This document shows positions 9,508-20,114 of a stretch of 38,840 nt of DNA, piece after piece. The notes under the pieces are model-generated. The model was not told the origin of the DNA, made no database searches, and saw only the letters and a list, made by a program, of their open reading frames with translations. A program made the position numbers and the translations under genes. The DNA is from Acanthamoeba lenticulata (lineage: Eukaryota > Discosea > Longamoebia > Acanthamoebidae). The stretch covers positions 1 through 38,840 of the forward strand of contig NAVB01000316.1 of the NCBI GenBank assembly GCA_002179805.1, read 5' to 3'. Within the stretch, counting starts at the first letter, position 1, and every line of letters starts with the position of its first letter.

Positions 9508-12500
9508 CTACTTCTGGTCGAAGATGCCGCGCTTCTCCATGTGCCGCACGGCCTTGCGAAGCTTGTGTCGCCGTTCACGCTTCTGCTTGATCGGGTTGGG
9601 CGCCTCGACGGCGACGCCTTCCTTGCGCGCCTTCTTCTTGTCAAACTCGAGTAGCACGTCCTCGTAGCGGCCCTCCTTGAAGTTGCGCAGTGGCGGCAGC
9701 AGCGAATCCGCGCCTCCGCTTGCGTTCTTCTTCTTCTTGTTCGTATTGTCTTCAACGACGCGCTGTCGTCGCCTCGCCCCTTCCTCTTCCTCGTCATCAT
9801 CGTCCTCGTCGAGTCCGGCCTTGCGCCGATCGGCCTGTTGCTTCTCGGTCAGGGCGCTCTTGAGGCTCACCTTGAGCTTCATCTTCTCGTACAGCGACAG
9901 CTTCTTGTTGTTCTGCAGAAGAAGCGGTCGTGAGCAAAGAGAAAAGGGAAGAGAAGCGAGAACAACACGAGTTTGGCGCGTTGTTGGACTCGTACTTCGA
10001 TCTCGTGGACCTTGCCCGCGAGGTCCTTGCGCTTGAGGATGTTGAGGACGCCCTCCTCGCGCAGGTGCTTCTGCTTGACGGCCTCGGGGTCGCTCGACTC
10101 GTCGATCGGGTCATCGCGCCACGGGCCGGGCACTTTGCGTATCTCGAGCGTCCGCGCGTCCAAGAACGCTTCGATGTCCTTCAGGTAGTGCTGCTCGTTG
10201 ATCTCGCACACCCTGCAGCATCGCCCCCCGCTCGTGAGCCCCCACACGTCGCCCACATCGCTGTCCCCCCCCCAACGTCTGCGCCGTACCGCCCGCCCAG
10301 CTTGAGGGTGTAGGGCGCCTTGGCCACCAGGTTGATCGCCGTGCCCAGGTTGCCCGCCCGGCCCGTCCGGCCCGTTCGATGCACGTAGTCCTCTCCTATT
10401 GAAATTGAAAAAAGTATTGTCAAATAATTTGAAAGGAAATAGTGAATAATTTAATATTTATGAAAATATTATTGAAATATTTGGGCGGAAGGAGAGTACC
10501 GCGTGGGGGCAAGTCGTAGTTGACGACAAAGGGCAGGTCGGCGATGTCGATGCCGCGAGCCATGACCTCGGTGCTGCACAGGATCTGGATCTGGCCCTCG
10601 CGGAACATCTCGATCGCGTTGCGACGTTGCGTCACTGACATGCCCTTGTGGATCGGCAGCGCCTGCGTCCCGTACAAGCCAAAATAGAAATAAAAATATT
10701 AATTCCATAATAAAAGAATAAAAAAGAAAAGAAAAGAAAAAGAAAAAGAAAAGACGTGCCTTGAAGCCGTCCTCTTCGAGCGTCTGGGCGAGCCGCTCAG
10801 CGCGCTGCTTGGTGCGGCAGAAGACCAGCACCTTCTGGTCTTTCATGAACGGGCTGCCCTTGCGCTTGAGGAAATAGGACAGCAGCGCCCGTTTCCGACG
10901 GTTGGTCACGGGGAAGACCAAGTGCTTGACTGCACACATTATGTTATAAATTCTTTTCCAGGAAATCAATAAATAAATAAATGTTCATTTTGAGGTACCT
11001 TGAGACGGCGGCTGGAGGTCGACGTTGAGGTTGATGAGCTGGCTCCGGGGCGAGAACCGGGCGACGACGTCCTCGATGCGCGGGGACAGCGTGGCCGAGA
11101 ACAAGCACGTCTGCATGTCGCCCTTGGCCCTTCCTGCAGAGCAGCGGCAGCGGCGCAGTGAGTTGGAGACCAACGCGGGGGCGAGCGCTCTAGAGCGAGC
11201 GGAAGGGCGGAGCCGCACCGCCGCGCATGATCTTCTTGGGCTTGGGGAGCAGGCCGTAGAGCTGCTTGATGGCCGGGAAGAAGCCCAGCTCGAGCATCTT
11301 GTCGCACTCGTCGAGGACGAGGCTCTCGACAAAGCCCAGGTCGAGCAGCGCGCCGGGCGTCAGCGCGGGCGCGCCCGTGCTCTCGGCGATGGCGGCGGCG
11401 GGGTCCAGCCCAAGGTGCTGGGCGCGCATGACCTGCGCCTGCAGCTCCTCGCGCTTGCTCCTCGTCCGCTTGCCGGAGCCCGCCTGCGCCTTCTTGCCTC
11501 GGCTCGGGCGGTCCTCGTCTTCATCCTCGTCCTCCTCCTCTTCTTCATCATCATCTTCGTCGTCGGTGGCATCCCCCCAGTCGTCATCTACAAATAAAAA
11601 AATAACAAAAAAATAAAATGATTAATATTGATTAACATTTAAAATAACAATAATAAAAGGAGATTAACCTACCGTCGGCACCCGCAGAGATTGCCTGTTC
11701 TGGCTGGTTAAGGCCGGCCTCGCCCTGCTTGAGGTAGTGCAGCAGCCGCCCGGGCGTGGCGACCAAAATGTCCACCGGCGTCGATTTCAGCGCTTTCACC
11801 TGCAGGTTCGTGTGGGCCCCGTTTTTTGTGTCAGCCCGCGCGAGCAAGTCGGCTCAGCCGACGCAGGACGCGAACCTGGAACTGATTGTCAGCGCCGCCG
11901 TAGACCTCGAGGACGTTGAGCGGCGGCGACAAAAACTGCCCCAGCGAGCGCATCTACATGCCGAAAGAGAGACGGAAAGAAATGAGCAATTGGTTGATGA
12001 CACAAGCGAGTTGAGAGGCCTCAGCGTGGCCCGGCGCACCTCTTTGGCGAGCTGCTCGGCCAGCTCGCGGGTTGGCGTGATGGCCAGCATGAGGGGCTGG
12101 CCCTTGGCCCGCACGATGCCCACGCGCTCGTCCTCCTGCTTGCGCCGATGGATCCTGTACGCGACAAGATCGATAGATGAGGAAACGACATTGGTCTATC
12201 ATGCATGGACAACTGCCTGAGGTCCTCGTCTTTTAAAATGGGGAGGGGGACGTGCCTCTGCAGGAGGGGCAGCGCGAAGGCGCCTGTCTTGCCGGTGCCG
12301 GTCTGCGACGAGCATACGACGTTGTACCCGCGCAGGATGAGCTTGGTGGCGCGCTCCTGGATATCCGTCGGCACCTGTGGTGTGGCAATAAAATAAATTT
12401 TAGTTTAAATGAAAAATAAATAAATTAAAAATAGAAAGAGCATGGCCAAAAGACGTACCGTCCAGCCCTTGGCCTCAACGGCTTGCAAGAGCGGCGGGAC

Positions 12501-13169
12501 GAGGCCCAAGTCGTCGAAGCGGGGCTGGCGCCGAGACTTCTTCTTGCGCAGCGCCTTTTGCTCGCGTTTCTTGCGCAGAAGCTCCTTGCCCAGCACGTAC
12601 CGTTCGCGCACCTCACTCATCGAAGCGATTTTCTTATGGCCGTCTTCGGCTCGTTCACGTGAACCAAAGCCCTTCTCGACCCGCTGAGAGTCATGCAGCT
12701 GCTCCTTTGGGCCGCCCGTCTTTGGCTTCTGTGGCTCAGAGGCGTCGTCGCGACGGGCATTCCGTGCCTTGGCCTGCTCGCGCAGCCTCTGCAGCTCGCC
12801 CTGGACCTGCTCGCGCTCGTGGCGAACGGTGCCGAGCCGCGAGTCGGCTTCTTTCTCCGCTCCAAGAGGCCGACGACGGCCGCCACGCTCACCAGCCGAG
12901 GTCGACGTCGTCCCGGGCTTCCTGCCGCGGCTGCTCTGGCCCGTCAGGCGATGACCGGCCTCAGATCGGCCCAAAATCTTGCTTGAGGTATGAAATGGGC
13001 TCGCCAACACAAAACCATTCCATCGAGGGAGCGACGAAGGGAGCAGGAGAGGAGTTGGCGGTCTGAACTGCAGCCCACCGTGCGCAGGACAGGGTGCTTG
13101 CAACACACGTCCGGCCCCCACAGGCGAAGACGGGTGAATGAAGCCAGCACGCTGGCCGATGCGCCACAT
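9508..13169 (-). CDS. DEAD-box RNA helicase (DECD variant), probably mitochondrial
   Basis: Twelve exons: 13169-12459, 12374-12256, 12154-12040, 11953-11876, 11799-11673, 11587-11219, 11133-10999, 10929-10760, 10662-10500, 10395-10290, 10212-9996 and 9912-9508. The total is 2715 nt, or 904 residues. Motifs in order: Q-motif VPTDIQ, I SQTGTGKT, Ia PTRELA, Ib TPGR, II DECD, III SAT, IV VLVFCRT, V ARGIDI, VI HRTGRTGR. The first 70 residues are Arg-rich, acid-poor and contain FHTSSK, typical of a mitochondrial presequence. An acidic then basic insert of more than 80 residues separates motifs Ib and II, and the C-terminal tail is highly charged. The likely role is organellar RNA or ribosome processing (inferred from the leader). 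Two introns use GC donors (12255 and 10759). It diverges from the pseudouridine synthase gene with 83 bp between ATGs. Confidence 0.9.
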
Positions 13170-13252
13170 CGAACGATTAAAAAAGATCGAGTTTCTTTTA
13201 AAAATTTATGGAAGAAAAGGCTGAAAATGCAACATAAAAAGAATTAATTGTT
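13170..13252. promoter_or_regulatory. 83-bp bidirectional promoter
   Basis: Only 83 AT-rich bp separate the ATG of the minus-strand helicase (13169) from the ATG of the plus-strand pseudouridine synthase (13253). Both promoters and both 5' UTRs must fit here or extend into the genes, so the two RNA-metabolism genes are likely to be co-regulated. This is inference from spacing. Confidence 0.55.
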
Positions 13253-14642
13253 ATGCAGCGCTACAAGCTTGTGCGCCTCCCCACGACCTCCCTCCCTGCG
13301 GCCGGCACTGACTCCGTATAGACCTTGCAATATAGGGGCACGCCATACTGTGGCTGGGTGTCGCGTCAGGAGGCTCTCCTCCCGTCAGTCTGCTCTGTTG
13401 TTGAGGTCCGCTTCAAGCATCCCACTGACCTCTTCTCTACTTGCTTCGGACTGAGCGGCCACTGTGCAGGAGGCCATCGCCAAGCTGTGCGGCGTGCGTT
13501 TTCCCCTGCATGTGGCCTCGCAGACCGACAAGGTGCACTGTTGTGCTCGCTTCCAGGCATGACGCTAGCTCCGCTGACGCTCACCGGCCCACCACGCGTC
13601 ATGGACAGGGCGTACACGCGCTGGCCAACGTGGCCCGGGTCGACATCCTGCGATCGGCCAAGAGCAAACCCGAGCTGGACGCCGAGCCAGCAGCCCCCAA
13701 GAAGGGGACCGAAGCGGTACAACCCTTCCATGAGAGCGAACTCCAGCAAGGCCTCAACCACCACCTTCGGGGTGTGACACACCAGCCCCCACGACGACAC
13801 GCCACAGGGCGGTCCTTTTATTGGTAATAACATAACTGCTGTTTGTTGCACACACGCCCGCAGAGCACCCCGTCGTGGTGACGCGCGTTGAGAAGAAGGG
13901 CATGGGATGGGACGCGCGAAGCTCTGCGCTGGGCCGGTCCTATCTCTACCGCATCCTGGCCAGTGACGACACGCGCACCTCGTTTGTGTTTGAGCGCGAC
14001 ACCAGGTGTCTAGACCCCGCCTCCTCGCCCTCGCCCTGGGCGAGTGCTTGCTTGCTGACCTCGCCGACTGTTCGTGCAGTTGGCACTGCCGAGGCCCGTT
14101 GGACCTCGCCGCGATGAAGGTACGTTGATGCCATCACACTACACGTCCCATGGGCTGACCGCACGGTCTGGTGCAGCGGGTATGTCGGTTGTTCGAGGGC
14201 ACGCACGACTTCTCCTGCTTTGGCAAGGACAACGACAACGTACGATCGCATTCGCTCCTGAGTTAAAAAAAGACAAAGAAGAAAGGCCAAGCTCATGGGG
14301 GCGTGTGGTGGCGGACAGTACGCCAAGGCTCCCGTGCGCACGATCGATCAACTCGAGGTGACGTCCGTCGACGCCCCGTTTGGCGCGTCTCTGCCCGTCT
14401 TGGACAAGGTCCAATGCTACCACGTCTCGATCCGATCGCGGGCCTTCATGTACCACCAGGTGCGCTACATGGTCGGTGCGCTGGTGAAGGTGGGCAAGGG
14501 CGAGTGGACGGAGGACGACGTGCGACGACTGCTCGACGACGAACCGCGACGTCGACCCTTCCCGCCGCCCCAGCTCCTCGCTCCGGCCCACGGCCTCTTC
14601 CTGCGCGAGATCCACTACGCCGACGAGCCAGCAAGCTTTTAA
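13253..14642 (+). CDS. tRNA pseudouridine synthase, TruA/Pus family
   Basis: Eight exons: 13253-13270, 13322-13364, 13456-13532, 13609-13771, 13864-14005, 14080-14119, 14177-14239 and 14319-14642. They sum to 870 nt, or 289 residues, close to bacterial TruA length. Family marks are MQRYKL-TLQYRGTPYCGW, ATVQEAIAKLCG, the catalytic-loop TDKGVHALANVARVD with the essential Asp, GRSYLYRIL, WHCRGPLD, THDFSCFGK and AFMYHQVRYMVGALVKVGKG. The loop reads SQTDKGVHA where the family normally has GRTDxGVHA, so the conserved Arg is Gln. The end of exon 2 (donor at 13365) is the least certain junction. The enzyme should isomerise uridines in the tRNA anticodon stem-loop region. With no clear leader, its compartment is open. 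Confidence 0.88.
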
Positions 14643-14646
14643 TAAT

Positions 14647-14652
14647 AATAAA
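14647..14652 (+). terminator. Possible poly(A) signal of the pseudouridine synthase
   Basis: AATAAA lies a few bases after the stop codon, in the AT-rich 84-bp gap that separates this gene from the convergent hydrolase gene. Confidence 0.4.
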
Positions 14653-14726
14653 AAAATTACAAAAACATTTAATGAACCTATTTATTAACATAAATAAAAC
14701 AAAACAAAAAAACAGCTTTTTTGGAT

Positions 14727-16705
14727 TTAAAGGGCGGCAATGGTCACTTCTTGCACGCGAAGCGCCAGGGCGGTGGCTGTTGCCGTGGAGGTGGAGGTGA
14801 TGGCCACGACGGCGGGCAGAGGAGAGCCGCGACGACGGCCGACGTGGGCGCGCAGGAATGTGGCGGCCGAGTCGAGAGCCTCTCGCGCCTTGGCGGCCAG
14901 GCGCCCCAAGGCCTGGAACACGTGCACCTAGGTTGGACTGCCCGTATGAGCTCTCACACAACGGACGGGGCGAGAGGCACAAGGGATGGACGCGCACCAT
15001 GTCCGGGTAGACTTCGAGCGTGACGTCGACCCCGTCGCGCCGGGCCCGCTCGGCCAGCAGCACGGCCTCGTCGTGCAGCACCTCGACCTCACCCGCTGGT
15101 CATCATCACCGCCGCAACGTTGTGATGTGTGTTGTGTCATTCGCGTTCGACGTGAATAGTTGCCGTGCGTGCATGTACCTTGAATGAGAAGCGGCGGCAG
15201 GCCGGCGAAGCTGGCGTTGACGGGCGAGATGAGCGGGTGGTCGAGCGGGTTCGTCCCGGCGTACATCTACGCGTGTACCGCACAAGCAGGCATCAGCGCT
15301 GGTGCCGGCGGATCGCAAAAGAGGGAGAGGGAGAGAGAGAGAAACCTGCGGGCAGTTGAAGGTCTCGGACATGGCGAGATAGTCGTAGGCCTTGTTGCGC
15401 TCCCAGCTCTCCCCACGGCACTCCAAGTCGACCTGCACGCGCGCCCGCGCGCGGCGTGTGAGTCGAAGCCAAGCTTGGCCGGAGCATGAGCTCGGCGGGG
15501 ACGGGCAGCAGAGGGCGCACCCAGGGCGAGAGGAGGACGGCGGCGGCGGGCAGCGGGAGGCCCTGGTCGCGCGCCCGGAGGAGGGTGGCAAGTGCGAGTC
15601 CGCCGCCGGCCGAGTCGCCGCCCAGCACGACGTCTTGAGGCTCGTAGCCCTGTTTTCTCGCCCTCCCCAAGCACGCAGTAAGGCACAGCCACGCCAGGAG
15701 AGGCGTAGGAGGCTCGACGCACGCCACCGTCGGGGTCGATGAGCCACGAGTAGACCGCAATGGCGTCATCAAGGGCCGCCGGGAACGGGTGCTCGGGCGC
15801 CAGCCTGTAGTCCACAGCTGCAATAAAATAAATAAATAAACAAATAAATAAGAAAGACGATTAAATTTAGGTGAGCAGCAAAGTTGGAACAGGTCAAGGG
15901 GGGACGAGGAAGGACCGAGGACGCGGAGGGCGGTCAGCTTGGACAGCTTGGAGGTGAGACCCCGGTGGGTGGCGCTCGACAGCATGCAGTAGGCCCCGCC
16001 GTGGAGGTACAACAGCACCTGGCGACTGTCCTGCTCGGGCGCGCGTGCGAGCGTCAGCCAATCGGTCAGAATGCGGGTTCTCGATGGCGGTCCGTACCGC
16101 CGCCGAGATGTGCTCCATCCACTCGCCCCGAACGCCGTTGATGGTCGTCTGGCGTGTTTGGGAATGTGAGGAATGACCGCTTGATGGCCGGCATGGTGAG
16201 GAGGGAGAAGAGGGCCAAGGGCAAGGGAAGAAGGACCATCTCAATCTTGACGCGGGACTTGACCTTGGGCGGACGGCCCACGAGGCGGCGCAGCTTGTCG
16301 ATGGCCTCGGGCCGTGGTGGGGCGATGACCGCGCTCACCCGCACGAACGTAAGGATCATCTCCAACGCAAACGACCTGCAGCATCCGTCAACCAGCAAGC
16401 CACAGTTCATTTTCAAGTTCATTCATCGATCGCATTCGAAAATCGGAAAAGAACGAAAGATGAATCGAGGGAGACAGATGGGAGACGAACCAGGAAGGAC
16501 GAGCCGGGCCACGAACGAGCCGGCGAAGGGCGGCAGAGGCAAGGGCCAGCGTGGCAAGCGACCAGAAGCGCGCCTTGCGCAGCACCTTTACGATAAGACG
16601 GATGAGCGATAGCGAGCTAGCGCTCGGCCCTGGTCGCACAACGCCTGCACCTTGTTGCACTGGTGCGAGTGCAAGCTGTCCCCTCCCTTCTCCTCTTCCC
16701 TCCAT
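14727..16705 (-). CDS. Alpha/beta hydrolase fold-3 (hormone-sensitive-lipase type) esterase, membrane-anchored
   Basis: Ten exons: 16705-16491, 16375-16252, 16148-16098, 16030-15916, 15817-15723, 15649-15521, 15432-15346, 15266-15179, 15095-14998 and 14927-14727. They sum to 1203 nt, or 400 residues. The oxyanion-hole motif HGGAY is at about 140-144, [16 protein letters not shown] follows, and the nucleophile elbow GDSAGG carries Ser213. LLSPWVDL, the acid-residue region [10 protein letters not shown] and the catalytic His336 in YPDMVHVF complete the fold. The N-terminal part has hydrophobic helices ([16 protein letters not shown] and [12 protein letters not shown]), suggesting a membrane anchor as in AADAC-like enzymes. 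The substrate is probably an acyl ester or lipid. The start at 16705 is only 61 bp after the next gene's stop codon, so its promoter must be very short or overlap that gene. The exon 2 donor is one of two possible GTCAAG sites. Confidence 0.87.
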
Positions 16706-16766
16706 CCTCAATCAAGTTTATGTTTTTGAATTTATTTTTTCTTTATTTTTAAATAGTTCTTGGGCC

Positions 16767-18384
16767 TCAAGAAGAGCTTGTGGATGACACGGGCGGCAGG
16801 GCGGCGAAGAACTGCTTGGCGCGACGCACCTTCTCCACGCTGACGCCATGAGCAGCATCGATTCGCTTGAGGAGGTCCGTCCCCGTTCGGCCGTTGAGAC
16901 ACGTCGGTGGCGCGTCAGGGTCGAGGCTGTGCTGCGTGACGGCGAGGCCCGCCAACGCGTAGCAGGTGTGGTAGTGGTCGCGATACTTGGGCGGCTTGTC
17001 GCGCAGGCCGCCGTCGACGACCTGACAGCAAGCGAGGATGTAGGCCTGCACGGCTAGCTGATCGAACAAGAGGTCGCCCTCGACCTCCTGACCTCGTCGT
17101 GGTATTTCTGCTACTTCTTCCCCTTCTGGTTCTACGTCCTCGACTTTAGCAGCAGTTGCTTCGGTCTCCTCTGGTTGACGTTGGTGGGGTTGAAGAAGAG
17201 GCTGGATCTGGGGGAAGATGGCGGCTTGCCAGTAGGAGTAGCACGAGTCGACGAGCTTGTTGGTGCGTCCCTGGAAGCCGCCCTCGTATCGCATCTGGCG
17301 CTCACACGCCCACCGCAGGAGAGCGGGCAGGTCGAGCCTATCCAGCCCTCCGAGGATGTTAAGCGCCGATACGCCACAGTAGGCATAGCCTCCATGCGCT
17401 TCGTTGCCCGGCTCCCCTCCTAAATGTTGTGTAGAAGATTAGATTACACGTAAATAAAGATTAAAGAAAGGAGGAAAGATCATCATACCCATGCCACCCT
17501 CGTAGGTCTGGCAGGAAGCCAGGTACTCAACCGTGCCCGCCACGAGCTCGGGGGTGAGCACGTTGGCCAAAGCAGCCGCGGCCAGGCCGCAGTAGGTGCC
17601 TGGCGCGACGCGAGGTTGTGGTGAGCGCTACATGAGGCACTCGGACGTGTGAACAAATGGCGTACGCACCTCGTATGTCGGTCTCGCCATCTTCGTGCAT
17701 GGTGAAGGAGCCGTCGGGCTTCTTGCGGCGGAGGAGGAAGGCATGGAGGCCAGGTCTATCAATGGCGCGGTAGGCCTCCTCTGTGCCAATGATGACCAGC
17801 GCGTTCACGGCTGCGTAGGTGGGGGCCATGTGTGGCAGTTGGCCTGGCCCGCCTCCAAAGCCTCCCGTGGGGGCCTGGCACCGCTTAAGGAAGTCTACTG
17901 TACGTGCCATCATCGACGCCAGCGAATATCCAGATGATCCTCGCGTGGTGGTCGATTGCTGGGTAGGCTTGGTGGGCAGTGCGTTGAGCAGATCGAGTGC
18001 ATTGAAAATCCAATAGCACAGCCACGGACGCGAGGCATCTAGAGACGAGTAACCGGTGGGCAGGCCACGCAGGCCACGTCCAGCGTAGGCCGCGTGCTGC
18101 AGTCGCCGCAGCCCCACCATACCCTCATCGAATTCAAAGTCCAGGTCAACATCGTCATCATCGCTGCTGTCCGCGCTGCCATCTTCTGCAGAGGAGGGAG
18201 CATCTTGGTAGTCTTCGAAGGGAAACTGGTGGTTCTGGTAATCCCTCCGCGATGCTTTGTCCACACCGATGGTGCGCCGCAGAATATCTACAATGCGCCG
18301 CTCAACGTTGTCTTGTTCACGAGAGGTTGGCGTGGCCTCTCCTCTGTACGCCTCGTCACCAGCTGTCGCCCCATCAACGTTCAT
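16767..18384 (-). CDS. FNTB: Protein farnesyltransferase beta subunit
   Basis: Three exons: 18384-17670, 17599-17489 and 17419-16767, giving 492 residues, somewhat longer than mammalian FTase beta. The protein forms the alpha-alpha barrel that transfers farnesyl to CaaX proteins with the shared alpha subunit. Landmarks are GLPTGYSSLDASRPWLCYW, GGFGGGPGQLPHMAPTYAAV, PDGSFTMHEDGETDIRG, TYEGGMGGEPGNEAHGGYAY, and the zinc ligands Asp333 and Cys335 in LVDSCYSYWQ. A His ligand lies in YRDHYHTCYALAG. The first 90 residues are an acidic extension (run of Asp near 75-80). A Glu-rich insert of about 35 residues precedes LLFDQLAVQAYILACCQ. Repeat content and the DGETDIRG motif favour FTase over the geranylgeranyl enzymes. 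Confidence 0.93.
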
Positions 18385-18540
18385 CTTGTTTTTAAAAAAA
18401 GAAAAAGGGACAGTTTCAGTCTTTTTTCTCTGCAGCCCACGTCATCATTGTGTTCCCCACCACTATCTATTTCAACTCTCTCCAGTTGCCGCCAAACAGT
18501 CAGCTAACAACACACTCTGTCTCGTAACACGCTGCAAAGT

Positions 18541-19696
18541 CTAGAGAGCGTTGATCCTTTGAAGGAAGTTCGCTGCCTGGGTGTTCCTGTCGATGATGCA
18601 CTCAGCCAAGAACTGGAAGGAGTAAAGGGCAGCCGGAGCCAGGTTGATCTGCGTTGAGATGTCCTCGCACGTTGCGTCCTCGTTGGAGAAGAGGAAGTTC
18701 TAAAGAACAATCAGTTGTAAGTTGAAGGTAGCAAGGAGACAAGGTTGGTCTCGGAGCAGCGTTGTACCTGAAGAAGGGACACCTTGGACTTGAGGTTGCG
18801 GAGCTTGCGCAAGTTCCGGTCAATCGAGTCCTTGAGCATGAGGTCGCTGATCGTTTCGAATGTCCACTCCTTGTGCTCCTGGCAGCTCAGCCAGACTGTT
18901 GAGATCCACCTCGAGTAAGACATCTTGCCATCATGCGGTTGCACCTTCGCAAGGCGTACCCGAGTACTGGAAGTCGACGTATTCGCCATTGATCGTCTTG
19001 GACGAGAGGTACCGCACCTGAAGCTCATCACCAAACTCTCCGCTGATGGCGTTCTTGGCTGAAGGGAACTCTCCCGCAGGGACGAAGGAGGTATCAACGC
19101 AGCCTGTGCGAATTCCCCATGTTAGAGCTGAGCAGCACCACATGCACTAGCAGACAGCGAGAAGCTTGTACCAAAGAAAAGCCCGTCCTGCGAGCAGAGA
19201 GCTTCCAACGGGAACGCCACAGTCTCGTTACGGTTCAAGTTGGTGATCTCGGCCGTGACGAACTCTGCCCCGCCCGACGAAATCAGGGAGTCAGGCGCGG
19301 ATAGACACGTCAACGTCAACGACGTAAGTACCCTGGTCGGCAGCGCCACAGTCGATGATGAGCACGCACAGGGGCTTGCCATAGTACGAGTTAGACACGC
19401 CCTGCAGATAGGCGAAGTTCTCGGCTGTGGATGAAAGAGAAAGGTCATTGAGGTTGATCCAAGGGGGAGCTCGAGTCGGGGGGAGCAAGAAGCGTACGCT
19501 GGCCCGGCAGGTCGTCAATTCGGACCACCTTGTTGTGCTCGTTCAGGATCACACCGGGGATGCCGGTTTCGCTGTATCCCGTCGGGAGTGGTTCCCAAGG
19601 GTTGTAGTCTTCCAGCCGGTCGAAGGTAGCGCACTGCTTCCCACTCGCAGCGGCAATGAAGAGAGCGACCAAAACGATTCCGAGTAACTTGATCAT
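18541..19696 (-). CDS. Secreted protein of unknown family, 271 residues
   Basis: Six exons: 19696-19498, 19424-19332, 19264-19172, 19103-18960, 18895-18768 and 18699-18541. They join in phase to 816 nt. A signal peptide (IKLLGIVLVALFIAAASG) is followed by a mature domain with about seven Cys and a beta-rich look (segments CVLIIDCG, EFVTAEITNLNRNETVAF, ELQVRYLSSKTINGEYVDF). The C-terminal 90 residues look helical (DLMLKDSIDRNLRKLRNLKSK). It contains one visible N-glycosylation sequon (NET). I recognise no family. The 67-bp intron 19331-19265 is the weakest, because its donor is GTACTT. It lies in tandem with the FTase gene and diverges from the membrane-protein gene at 20115. Confidence 0.72.
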
Positions 19697-20114
19697 CTTG
19701 ACCGAATCTCCCCTCTTTTGCGTTTCGCAAAACGAGCAAACGCACAAAAGAGATAGATGAGGGTGTAGATTTTTGATGATGGAGATAGGGAAGCGACAGA
19801 GTAAGAACAGAGGCAGATGTGGAAGAATCGCTTTGACCACCCAAGCAACCAAGCAAGCTTCCCTCCAGAGACAGACCCACCCAGCCAAAGATTTTGGGAG
19901 AACGAACCTGTTAATCCAGCAGGACGCCTCTGCTTTCTGGTGAGATCTGGAGGTTCACTTGGCACCGCAAGTAAGGGCCTGGCGCTCCAGCTTTAACCCG
20001 CGCTGCGCAGCTGTTGGGTAAACAGCTCGAAATTTCTCGACTTGCTAAAAACGGGCAGATGGAGCGGAAAAGGAAATAAGCCAAACCAACAATCAAGAGT
20101 TGGCTCCTGTCAAG
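19697..20114. promoter_or_regulatory. Divergent intergenic region
   Basis: This 418-bp gap between the secreted-protein gene (minus) and the intronless membrane-protein gene (plus) must hold both promoters. No additional coding signal is supported. Confidence 0.5.

Noticed and set aside
13534..13608. ASRHDA segment as the catalytic loop of the pseudouridine synthase
   Set aside because: It resembles the family motif, but the exon ending TDK at 13532 joins in phase to GVHAL at 13609, giving the better motif. No donor is available after ASRHDA.
13366..13851. 161-residue minus-strand ORF inside the pseudouridine synthase gene
   Set aside because: It overlaps well-supported exons on the plus strand and shows no domain.
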